Shown: positions 42,215-53,133 of the stretch, one piece after another
Layout: each line of letters starts with the position of its first letter
How positions within the stretch are numbered: the stretch's first letter is position 1
Source: Arthrobacter_E sp044748305
Lineage (GTDB): Bacteria > Actinomycetota > Actinomycetes > Actinomycetales > Micrococcaceae
Direction of reading: 5' to 3'
Length of the DNA stretch: 64,000 bases
NCBI RefSeq assembly: GCF_044748305.1
Contig: NZ_JBIVFT010000008.1
Location: 122,174-186,173, forward strand
Notes under the pieces: generated by a model
Told to the model about the DNA's origin: nothing
Databases searched by the model: none
What the model saw: only the letters and a program-made list of their open reading frames with translations
Program-made: the position numbers and the translations under genes

Positions 42215-43164
42215 GCACGCTGTCTGGAACCGAGGACGACGGCGTGCAGACCGTCGTCGTGCCGGAGGAAGCGGCCGGACGCCGGATCGATGCGGGGCTG
42301 GCTGCCCTTCTGGGCATCTCGCGATCGGCGGCCGCGCAGGCCGTCGCCGAAGGGCGGGTGAGCGTGGACGGCGTGCAGCCGGCCAAATCGACGAAACTGG
42401 CATCGGGCCAGGAAGTGCGTGTGACGCCTTCGGAGCGGCCCGACCCCCTGGAAGTGGTGGTGGAACACGTGGACGGCCTGGACATCCTGCTGGACGACGA
42501 AGACTTCGTGGTGGTGGACAAGCCCGTGGGCGTGGCAGCGCACCCGTCGCCCGGCTGGGTGGGGCCCACCGTCGTGGGGGGACTCGCCGCCGCGGGGTAC
42601 CGCATCTCCACCTCCGGCGCGCCCGAGCGTGCGGGGATCGTGCACCGGCTCGACGTCGGCACGAGTGGGATCATGGTGGTCGCCAAGACCGAGCGCGCCT
42701 ACACGGCGCTCAAACGCGCCTTCAAAGAGCGGACCGTGGACAAGGTCTACCACACGGTGGTCCAAGGGCTTCCAGATCCCCTCAAGGGAACGATCGATGC
42801 TCCGATCGGACGGCACCCGGGGCATGACTGGCGCTTCGCAGTGATCGAGGACGGCAGGCCCTCCGTGACCCATTACGAAGTGCTGGAGGCCTTCGGCAGG
42901 GCGACTCTCGTGGAAGTGCACCTTGAGACGGGCCGCACCCACCAGATCCGCGTGCACTTCTCCGCGCTGCGGCATCCCTGCGCCGGTGATCTCACCTACG
43001 GGGCGGACCCGAGGCTGGCGGCTGAGCTCGGCCTGACCCGGCAGTGGCTGCACGCGCGTGAGCTCAGCTTCGACCACCCGGCCTCGGGCGAACGGGTCAC
43101 CGTCACCAGCGATTATCCGCAAGACCTGCGCTACGCCCTGGAACGGCTCCGCGACGGACTCTGA
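42211..43164 (+). CDS. RluA/RluD-family 23S rRNA pseudouridine synthase
   Basis: 317 aa. N-terminal S4 RNA-binding domain (AGRRIDAGLAALLGISRSAAAQAVAEGRV) then a catalytic domain with HRLDVGTSGIMVVAKT (catalytic Asp), FKERTVDKVYHTVV and GRTHQIRVHF. Which uridine is modified cannot be told from sequence. Pairing with lspA is conserved in actinobacteria. Confidence 0.93.
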   Translation: MSTLSGTEDDGVQTVVVPEEAAGRRIDAGLAALLGISRSAAAQAVAEGRVSVDGVQPAKSTKLASGQEVRVTPSERPDPLEVVVEHVDGLDILLDDEDFVVVDKPVGVAAHPSPGWVGPTVVGGLAAAGYRISTSGAPERAGIVHRLDVGTSGIMVVAKTERAYTALKRAFKERTVDKVYHTVVQGLPDPLKGTIDAPIGRHPGHDWRFAVIEDGRPSVTHYEVLEAFGRATLVEVHLETGRTHQIRVHFSALRHPCAGDLTYGADPRLAAELGLTRQWLHARELSFDHPASGERVTVTSDYPQDLRYALERLRDGL

Positions 43165-43204
43165 ACCGTCCGGCGTCGTGCCACGCTTCATCGGGACCGG
43201 CGCG

Positions 43205-43210
43205 TAGGAT
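43205..43210 (+). promoter_or_regulatory. -10 box of dnaE, leaderless
   Basis: TAGGAT ends 6 nt before the GTG at 43217. Confidence 0.55.
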
Positions 43211-43216
43211 GGATGG

Positions 43217-46771
<3,555 letters not shown>

Positions 46772-46816
46772 GAGGGCCGTATACCGGACGGGTTCGGGAG
46801 GAGGGCCTGGGGTCGA

Positions 46817-46822
46817 TAAACT
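46817..46822 (+). promoter_or_regulatory. -10 box of hisD, leaderless
   Basis: TAAACT is separated from the GTG at 46829 by 6 nt. Confidence 0.55.
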
Positions 46823-46828
46823 GGTCAG

Positions 46829-48187
46829 GTGACTGAGAGCCTCCTGACTTCCCTCGACCAGGCCGACTTCTTCCGCACCGTGGACCTCCGCGGCCGGACG
46901 CTCGGCCGAGCCGCTCTCAAGGCCGCGGTTCCCCGGGTTCATGAGGAATCGAACCGGGACGCCGAAGAGACCGTCCGGGGGATCATCGACACGGTCCGCA
47001 GACAAGGGCATACCGCTCTGCGGGACTTCGCGGAGCGGTTCGACGGCGTCACCCTGGATACGCTCCGGGTGCCTCGCGAAGCGTTGCGGGACGCCCTGGC
47101 GGGCCTGGACCCCGAGGTGCGTGCGGCCCTGGAGGAGTCCATTTCCCGTGCCCGGCGCTTCGCGGACGCCCAGCGTCCGGGGGACATCGAGACGGTCCTG
47201 GACGAGGGCGCCGTCGTGCGTCAACGCTGGATTCCGGTGGGCCGTGTGGGGCTGTACGTCCCGGGAGGCCTCGCGCCCTTGGCCAGTTCGGTCATCATGA
47301 ATGTGGTCCCGGCGCTGGCGGCGGGGGTCGAATCGGTGGCCCTGGCCTCGCCCCCGCAGAAGGCTTTCGGCGCTCTTCCGCACCCGACGATCCTCGCGGC
47401 GGCCGAGTTGCTCGGCGTCGACGAGGTCTATGCCATGGGAGGCGCCCAGGCCATCGCCGCATTCGCGTACGGGGTGCCGGCCGGCGAAGGGGAGGATGCC
47501 ATCGAGGCCGTGGATCTGGTGACCGGCCCGGGCAATGTGTACGTGGCCACGGCCAAGCGGCTCGTCCGCGGGGTTGTCGGAATCGATTCCGAAGCCGGGC
47601 CGACGGAGATCGCCGTCCTGGCCGATGCCTCGGCCAGAGCGGATCTGGTGGCCGCGGATCTGATCAGTCAGGCGGAGCACGACCCCCGTGCCTCGAGTGT
47701 CCTGATCACCCCGTCCGAGGAACTGGCTGCGGCGGTGCGCGGGGAGCTGCGAAAGCAGGCCCCGACGGCGCGCCACGCCGAACGTATCGTCACCGCTCTC
47801 TCCGGGCCTCAATCGGGTGTGGTCCTGGTCGATGATCTGGAGCAGGGCATCGCCGTGGCGGACGCCTACGCGGCCGAGCACCTGGAGATCATGACCGAGG
47901 ACGCCCCGGGCGTCGCCCGCAGGATCCGGAATGCCGGGGCCGTATTCGTCGGAGACTACTCGCCCGTGAGCCTCGGGGACTATTGCGCGGGGTCGAACCA
48001 CGTGCTGCCGACCTCCGGGACCGCGCTGTTCTCCTCCGGGCTGAACGTCACGACGTTCCTGAGGGCGGTTCAGGAGATCGAGTACTCCCGCCCGGCACTG
48101 GCCGAAGTGCGCGGACACATCGAGGAGCTCGCCGAGGCGGAGAATCTCCCGTCGCATGGAGAGGCCGTCTCCATCCGCTTCCGTTAG
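46829..48187 (+). CDS. hisD: Histidinol dehydrogenase
   Basis: 452 aa. Catalyses the last two oxidations from histidinol to histidine with NAD. Family blocks: RVGLYVPGG, MGGAQAIAAFAYG, DLVTGPGNVYVATAKR, GIDSEAGPTEI, DLISQAEHDP (zinc ligands), AEHLEIM, GDYCAGSNHVLPT. The rest of the his operon is not in the window: the next plus-strand gene is nrdR. Confidence 0.96.
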   Translation: MTESLLTSLDQADFFRTVDLRGRTLGRAALKAAVPRVHEESNRDAEETVRGIIDTVRRQGHTALRDFAERFDGVTLDTLRVPREALRDALAGLDPEVRAALEESISRARRFADAQRPGDIETVLDEGAVVRQRWIPVGRVGLYVPGGLAPLASSVIMNVVPALAAGVESVALASPPQKAFGALPHPTILAAAELLGVDEVYAMGGAQAIAAFAYGVPAGEGEDAIEAVDLVTGPGNVYVATAKRLVRGVVGIDSEAGPTEIAVLADASARADLVAADLISQAEHDPRASSVLITPSEELAAAVRGELRKQAPTARHAERIVTALSGPQSGVVLVDDLEQGIAVADAYAAEHLEIMTEDAPGVARRIRNAGAVFVGDYSPVSLGDYCAGSNHVLPTSGTALFSSGLNVTTFLRAVQEIEYSRPALAEVRGHIEELAEAENLPSHGEAVSIRFR

Positions 48188-48194
48188 GACCGCA

Positions 48195-48242
48195 ACCACA
48201 AGATGTGGTAATTACATCCTTGTACTTCACCTAGATGTGCTT
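48195..48242 (+). promoter_or_regulatory. Pair of NrdR boxes upstream of nrdR
   Basis: ACCACAAGATGTGGTA (48195-48210) and TTCACCTAGATGTGCT (48227-48242) align on a central AGAT, 32 bp apart. NrdR boxes are 16-bp imperfect palindromes occurring in pairs about three turns apart. The arrangement implies autoregulation of nrdR. Confidence 0.7.
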
Positions 48243-48275
48243 TTAGACTGGCTGCAGTCGCTGTGAGGAGACCCT

Positions 48276-48725
48276 GTGTACTGTCCGTTCTGCCGTAACC
48301 CTGATTCCAGGGTCGTGGACAGTCGTGTCACCGAGGACGGTTCGTCGATCCGGCGCCGTCGTCAGTGCACCAATTGCTCCCGGCGTTTCACCACGCTGGA
48401 GACCACCAGCCTGTCGGTCGTGAAGCGGTCCGGGGTGGCCGAGCCGTTCAGTCGCAGCAAAGTCATCAACGGGGTCAGCAAGGCCTGCCAGGGCCGTCCC
48501 GTCACCGAGGACGATCTTGCGATGCTCGCGCAGGAGGTCGAGGAATCCGTGCGGGCCAGTGGCGCAGCCGAGATCAAGGCCCATGAAGTGGGTCTGGCGA
48601 TCCTGGAACCTCTCCGGCGCCTGGATGAAGTCGCCTATCTGCGATTCGCGAGCGTCTACCAGGACTTCGACTCACTGGACGATTTCGAACGTGCCATCGC
48701 GCAGCTCAGGGGGCAGCAGCGCTGA
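48276..48725 (+). CDS. nrdR: Transcriptional repressor NrdR
   Basis: 149 aa. N-terminal zinc ribbon (CPFC...CTNC) with SRVVDSRVTEDGSSIRRRRQC, then an ATP-cone domain. Binds ATP/dATP and represses ribonucleotide reductase genes when dATP is high. No nrd genes are in the window. GTG start with GAGGAG upstream. The C-terminal QLRGQQR is short. Confidence 0.97.
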   Translation: MYCPFCRNPDSRVVDSRVTEDGSSIRRRRQCTNCSRRFTTLETTSLSVVKRSGVAEPFSRSKVINGVSKACQGRPVTEDDLAMLAQEVEESVRASGAAEIKAHEVGLAILEPLRRLDEVAYLRFASVYQDFDSLDDFERAIAQLRGQQR

Positions 48726-48782
48726 GGGTGAAGAATCCCGGTGCCGACGGAGGGGAAGCCGTCCGCACCGGGTTCCAACGAA

Positions 48783-48813
48783 GGAGGGCCCGCCGGAATC
48801 CGGCGGGCCCTCC
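48783..48813. terminator. Bidirectional terminator between nrdR and ppgK
   Basis: A 14-bp GC-rich stem (48783-48796 with 48800-48813) and 3-nt loop lie between convergent genes. Confidence 0.85.
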
Positions 48814-48818
48814 GTCTT

Positions 48819-49622
48819 TCACTTGGCGATCTTGTGATGCTGCGCCACCTGCAGGGCGGCTCCGACGATGCCCGCCTCGTTCTTCAGCTTGGCCGGGATG
48901 ATCGGCGTGCGGAGCTTCAGCAGCGGAAGGTATTCGTCGGCACGCTTCGAGATCCCGCCACCGACGACGAACAGCTCGGGGGAGAAGAGCATCTCCACAT
49001 GGCTGAAGTACCGCTGGAGCTTCTGGGCGTACTCCTCCCAGCTGAGCCCCTCACGTTCACGGGCGACGGCGGACGCCTTCGACTCGGCGTCGAAGCCGTC
49101 GAGTTCCAGATGGCCGAGCTCGGCGTTGGGCACCAGCCGGCCGTTGAAGATGAAGGCGGAGCCGATGCCCGTGCCGAGCGTGATCACCAGGACCGTACCC
49201 TTGACCCCCTCGCCCGCGCCGTAGCGAACCTCCGCGAGGCCTGCGGCGTCGGCGTCGTTGATGACCTCGACAGGGCGCTTCAGGCGCTCGGTGAGCAGGG
49301 CGTCGATGTCGACGTTCAGCCAGGACTTGTCGACGTTCGCGGCCAGGAGGCAGACGCCGTGCTGAATGATGCCCGGGAAGGTCACACCCACGGGTGCCGA
49401 CGCTTCCGGGGCCCCCTCACGTGCGCACAGCTCGTCCACGATCTGCGCGACGACCTCGGAGACCGACTCCGGGGTGGCCGGCTGTGGGGTGGGGATCCGC
49501 ACGCGTTCGCCCACCAGCTTGCCGTTCTTGAGATTGACGATCCCGCCTTTGATGCCCGTCCCGCCGATGTCGACGCCGATCATGGCCGGGTGCTTCTTGC
49601 CGGAGTGCTCGTTCTTGCTCAC
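48819..49622 (-). CDS. ppgK: Polyphosphate glucokinase (ROK family)
   Basis: 267 aa. ATP/polyP site IGVDIGGTGIKGG, catalytic NDADAAGLAE and LGTGIGSAF match actinobacterial polyP/ATP glucokinases of the Rv2702 type. It lacks the CxCG zinc motif found in the other ROK protein here, as expected for PpgK. It phosphorylates glucose using polyphosphate or ATP. GTG start with AAGGAA upstream. Confidence 0.93.
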   Translation of the reverse strand: MSKNEHSGKKHPAMIGVDIGGTGIKGGIVNLKNGKLVGERVRIPTPQPATPESVSEVVAQIVDELCAREGAPEASAPVGVTFPGIIQHGVCLLAANVDKSWLNVDIDALLTERLKRPVEVINDADAAGLAEVRYGAGEGVKGTVLVITLGTGIGSAFIFNGRLVPNAELGHLELDGFDAESKASAVAREREGLSWEEYAQKLQRYFSHVEMLFSPELFVVGGGISKRADEYLPLLKLRTPIIPAKLKNEAGIVGAALQVAQHHKIAK

Positions 49623-49669
49623 GCTGTTCCTTCAATGCTGCGGACGGGGTGCAGGGCAGGGGAGACCGC

Positions 49670-50548
49670 TCAGGGCACGGTGAGGATCTCAGCGCCCGTT
49701 TCGGTGACCACCAGGGTGTGCTCAAATTGCGCGGTCCGTTTCCGGTCCCGGGTGAGAACCGTCCAGTCGTCCGGCCACATATCCCACTCGATGGTTCCGA
49801 GCGTGAGCATGGGTTCAATCGTAAACGTCATGCCGGTCTCGATCACAGTGTTGTATGCCGGTGCGGCGTCGTAGTGGGGAATTATTAAGCCGCTGTGAAA
49901 CGCTTCGCCGACCCCGTGGCCCGTGAAGTCACGGACCACGCCATAGCCGAAGCGCCGGGCGTAGGACTCGATGGTGCGGCCGATGACGTTGACCTCGCGG
50001 CCCGGCGCGACCGCCTTGATCGCGCGCCGCAGGCATTCCTGGGTGCGTTCCACCAGCAGCCGGGACTCCTCATCGACGTCACCCGCGAGGAAGGTGTAGT
50101 TCGTGTCGCCGTGCACGCCATGGATGTAGGCCGTGATGTCGATGTTGACGATGTCCCCGTCCTGGACCACCGTCGAATCCGGGATGCCGTGGCAGATGAC
50201 CTCGTTGAGCGAAGAGCAGAGCGACTTGGGGAATCCGCGGTACCCGAGGGTGGAAGGGTACGCACCGTGGTCGAGGAGGAACTCATGGCCGACCTTGTCG
50301 AGGGTGTCGGTCGTGACCCCGGGCTCGATGTGTCTGCCCACTTCAGCGATCGCCTGGGCCGCGATCCGGCTCGCGATCCGGATCTTCTCGATGGTCTCCG
50401 CGGACTTCACCTCGCTCCCGGTGAACTTGGCCGGGGCCGGCCGGTCGACGTACTCGGGACGCGCGATGGAGGCCGGAACCGGGCGGCGGGGGCTCACCAC
50501 GCCGGGGGTCAGGGTGCCGAGGGGTGCTGTTCGGGCTTCAGATGGCAT
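49670..50548 (-). CDS. map: Methionine aminopeptidase, type I
   Basis: 292 aa. Removes the initiator Met from new proteins. Metal ligands and active-site blocks: CHGIPD, VNIDITAYIHGVHGDTNYTF, GHGVGEAFH (His), TIEPML and EHTLVVTE. An N-terminal extension of about 45 residues precedes the catalytic core, as in the longer actinobacterial MAPs. I chose the ATG at 50548 because TACTAT lies 7 nt upstream; an in-frame ATG at 50566 is upstream of that box. Confidence 0.94.
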   Translation of the reverse strand: MPSEARTAPLGTLTPGVVSPRRPVPASIARPEYVDRPAPAKFTGSEVKSAETIEKIRIASRIAAQAIAEVGRHIEPGVTTDTLDKVGHEFLLDHGAYPSTLGYRGFPKSLCSSLNEVICHGIPDSTVVQDGDIVNIDITAYIHGVHGDTNYTFLAGDVDEESRLLVERTQECLRRAIKAVAPGREVNVIGRTIESYARRFGYGVVRDFTGHGVGEAFHSGLIIPHYDAAPAYNTVIETGMTFTIEPMLTLGTIEWDMWPDDWTVLTRDRKRTAQFEHTLVVTETGAEILTVP

Positions 50549-50555
50549 AGCTTTG

Positions 50556-50561
50556 ATAGTA
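50556..50561 (-). promoter_or_regulatory. -10 box of map, leaderless
   Basis: Minus-strand TACTAT is 7 nt from the ATG at 50548. Confidence 0.55.
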
Positions 50562-50586
50562 GTCAATCGCCCGCCGAGGAGGAGCC

Positions 50587-50751
50587 ATGCCGAAGTACTG
50601 GTACAACATGGTCACGCACCAGGTCGAAGAGGACGCCATGAGCGACTGGAGTCAGCTCCTGGGGCCGTACGACACTCGTGAAGAGGCTGCGAAGGCGCCC
50701 GAGAGCGTCCAGCGCCACAACGAGGCCTGGGAGAAGGACGACGAGGACTGA
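50587..50751 (+). CDS. 54-aa SPOR-like small protein
   Basis: A small ORF with ATG at 50587 and GAGGAG 5 nt upstream. It begins MPKYWYNMVTHQVEE and continues SDWSQLLGPYDTREEAAKA, then an acidic end. The aromatic N-terminus and the LGPYDTREEAAKA stretch resemble a single SPOR-like repeat (GPY...EEA). It is divergent from map by 38 bp and convergent with panB. Function unknown; I recall similar short ORFs in related actinobacteria, but that needs a search. Confidence 0.75.
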   Translation: MPKYWYNMVTHQVEEDAMSDWSQLLGPYDTREEAAKAPESVQRHNEAWEKDDED

Positions 50752-50755
50752 GTCC

Positions 50756-51637
50756 TCAGAAGGAGTGTTCCGGGCCGGGGAACGACCCGTCCCGGACCTC
50801 CTGGCCGTACTGCTGGGCCGCTTCGAGCAACGTCTCACGCAACTGGGCGTACTGCTTGACGAAGCGGGCCATGCGCCCGCCGCGCAGCCCCATGGCGTCC
50901 TGCCAGACGAGCACCTGACCCGTTGTGACGGCGCCCGCGCCGATGCCGATCGTCGGGATCGTGAGGGCGGCATCCACCCGGGCGGCGGTTTCGGCGGGGA
51001 CCATCTCCATCAGCACGGCGAAGGCCCCTGCCTCTTCGAGCGCCACCGCGTCCTCGATCAGGCGCTCGGCGTCAAGGCCACGGCCCTGCACCCGATAGCC
51101 GCCCAGGACATGCTCGCTCTGCGGAGTGAAACCGATGTGGCCCATGACAGGGATGCCGGCCTGGACCATGGCCCGGACCGTTTCGGCGTAGTAGGCCCCG
51201 CCCTCCATCTTGACCGCGTGAGCCAGCCCTTCCTTCAGGAAGCGGGCACCGGTGGCGACGGCCTGTCCGGGGGAGACCTCGTAGGAACCGAACGGAAGAT
51301 CCGCCAGAACCAGGGCGTGCCGGGTCGAACGGGCCACGGCACGGCACATCGGGAGCAACTCGTCGACCGTGACCGGAAGGCTCGTCTCGTTGCCCAGGAC
51401 GTTGTTGGAGGCGGAATCACCGATCAGAAGGACCTCGATGCCCGCCTCGTCGAAGATCTGCGCCGTGTACTGCTCATAGGCGGTCAGCATCGCGAAGTGA
51501 CGGCCTTCGGCCTTCGCCTGCTGCAGGTGGTGGATGCGCACCTTTCCGTGCGGGGCGGCCGACGACGCCGGGCCACTGCCGTAGGGCGCGGCCGTCTCGG
51601 CGGCGGAGCTGGAGTCGGTGGCTTCACTGTGCGTCAT
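50756..51637 (-). CDS. panB: 3-methyl-2-oxobutanoate hydroxymethyltransferase
   Basis: 293 aa. First committed step of pantothenate and hence CoA synthesis. Family blocks: HHLQQAKAEGRHFAMLTAYE, LIGDSASNNVLG (with the metal Asp), LPFGSYEVS, VKMEGG, GHIGFTPQS. The first 30 residues are Ser/Ala-rich and disordered. A TAAGCT box 7 nt before the ATG suggests leaderless expression. It lies next to glnA2, as in M. tuberculosis. Confidence 0.96.
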   Translation of the reverse strand: MTHSEATDSSSAAETAAPYGSGPASSAAPHGKVRIHHLQQAKAEGRHFAMLTAYEQYTAQIFDEAGIEVLLIGDSASNNVLGNETSLPVTVDELLPMCRAVARSTRHALVLADLPFGSYEVSPGQAVATGARFLKEGLAHAVKMEGGAYYAETVRAMVQAGIPVMGHIGFTPQSEHVLGGYRVQGRGLDAERLIEDAVALEEAGAFAVLMEMVPAETAARVDAALTIPTIGIGAGAVTTGQVLVWQDAMGLRGGRMARFVKQYAQLRETLLEAAQQYGQEVRDGSFPGPEHSF

Positions 51638-51644
51638 GCCTTCG

Positions 51645-51650
51645 AGCTTA
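51645..51650 (-). promoter_or_regulatory. -10 box of panB, leaderless
   Basis: Minus-strand TAAGCT ends 7 nt before the ATG at 51637. CGAAGGC in the spacer is too close to act well as a Shine-Dalgarno. Confidence 0.45.
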
Positions 51651-51788
51651 ATCCTGTGAACCGGAGTGCGCCGAATTCCCTTGCCTCCGGATCACCGATG
51701 ACCGTACGGCGAGGCCGGGTGCTGGGTAGAGTTGCAGGCAGCACAGTAGACGAGCCCCGGCGCGGGGCCCACAGGAAGTGAGAGCAGC

Positions 51789-53129
51789 ATGGACCGCCAA
51801 CAGGAATTCGTGCTCCGGACCATTGAAGAGCGAGACGTTCGTTTCGTCCGACTGTGGTTCACGGACGTGGTGGGCTCACTCAAATCGGTCGCGCTCGCCC
51901 CGGCCGAGGTGGAAGGCGCCTTCGCTGAGGGACTGGGCTTCGACGGCTCCTCGATCGAGGGCCTGGCCCGGGTCTACGAATCCGACATGCTGGCCCAGCC
52001 GGACCCGTCGACGTTCCAGATCCTGCCGTGGCGTGGCGAAACCGAGCAGACCAGCCGGATGTTCTGTGACATCCTCACCCCTGACGGGCAGCCCAGCGCC
52101 GCCGATCCCCGTAACGTCCTCAAGCGCACCCTCGCCAAGGCCGCGGACATGGGGTTCACCTGCTATACGCATCCCGAGATCGAGTTCTACCTCCTGAAGT
52201 CGGACAAGCCCGGACCGGACGGGCTTCCCGTGCCCGCGGACGAAGGCGGCTACTTCGACCATGTCCCGGGCGGCGTCGCCCAGGACTTCCGCCGTACAGC
52301 CGTGACCATGCTGGAATCCGTGGGCATCTCCGTGGAATTCAGCCACCACGAAGCGGGGCCGGGTCAGAACGAGATCGACCTGCGCTACGCCGATGCCCTC
52401 CAGACGGCGGACAACATCATGACGTTCCGGACCGTCATCAAGGAGGTCGCGCTCCAGCAGGGCAGCTACGCGACCTTCATGCCGAAGCCGTTCACCCAGC
52501 ACCCGGGCTCCGGGATGCACACGCACTTCTCCCTCTTCGAGGGCGACACCAATGCCTTCCACGAAGCCGGGGCCGAGTACGAGCTCTCCCGCACGGCCCG
52601 TCAGTTCATCGCAGGCATCCTTCACCACGCTCCCGAATTCACTGCGGTCACCAACCAGTTCGTGAACTCCTACAAGAGGCTGTGGGGCGGTGGGGAGGCC
52701 CCGAGCTACGTCTCCTGGGGCCACAACAACCGCTCGGCGCTGGTCCGCGTCCCGCTGTACAAGCCCGGGAAGGGCAACTCGGCGCGAGTGGAGTACCGGG
52801 GCATCGACTCGGCGGCCAACCCGTACCTGGCCTATGCGGTGCTGCTCGGCGCCGGGCTGAAGGGCATCGAGGAGGGCTACGAGCTGCCGCCCGCCTCCGA
52901 GGAGGACATCGCCTCGCTCTCCACCGCGGAACGCCGCGCCCTGGGTCACGACCCTCTCCCGGCCAGCCTGCACGACTCGATCAACACCATGGAGAACTCC
53001 GAGTTCATGGCAGAGGTCCTCGGGGAACAGGTCTTCGAACACTTCCTGCGCAACAAGCGGGCCGAATGGAGCGACTACCGGCTCCAGGTCACTCCCTACG
53101 AGCTCCAGCGCAATCTGGGGATCCTGTAA
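51789..53129 (+). CDS. glnA2: Glutamine synthetase family protein GlnA2
   Basis: 446 aa, same length as M. tuberculosis GlnA2. Catalytic blocks: GFDGSSIEG, HPEIEFYLL, SHHEAGPGQNEID, PKPFTQHPGSGMHTHFS, ARVEYRGIDSAANPYLA. Type I GS fold. It differs from GlnA1 at several substrate positions, and in Streptomyces the GlnA2 paralogue is a gamma-glutamylpolyamine synthetase, so glutamine formation should not be assumed. AGGAAG Shine-Dalgarno and a TAGAGT -10 box (51727-51732). glnE follows 4 bp after. Confidence 0.92.
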   Translation: MDRQQEFVLRTIEERDVRFVRLWFTDVVGSLKSVALAPAEVEGAFAEGLGFDGSSIEGLARVYESDMLAQPDPSTFQILPWRGETEQTSRMFCDILTPDGQPSAADPRNVLKRTLAKAADMGFTCYTHPEIEFYLLKSDKPGPDGLPVPADEGGYFDHVPGGVAQDFRRTAVTMLESVGISVEFSHHEAGPGQNEIDLRYADALQTADNIMTFRTVIKEVALQQGSYATFMPKPFTQHPGSGMHTHFSLFEGDTNAFHEAGAEYELSRTARQFIAGILHHAPEFTAVTNQFVNSYKRLWGGGEAPSYVSWGHNNRSALVRVPLYKPGKGNSARVEYRGIDSAANPYLAYAVLLGAGLKGIEEGYELPPASEEDIASLSTAERRALGHDPLPASLHDSINTMENSEFMAEVLGEQVFEHFLRNKRAEWSDYRLQVTPYELQRNLGIL

Positions 53130-53133
53130 CCCG

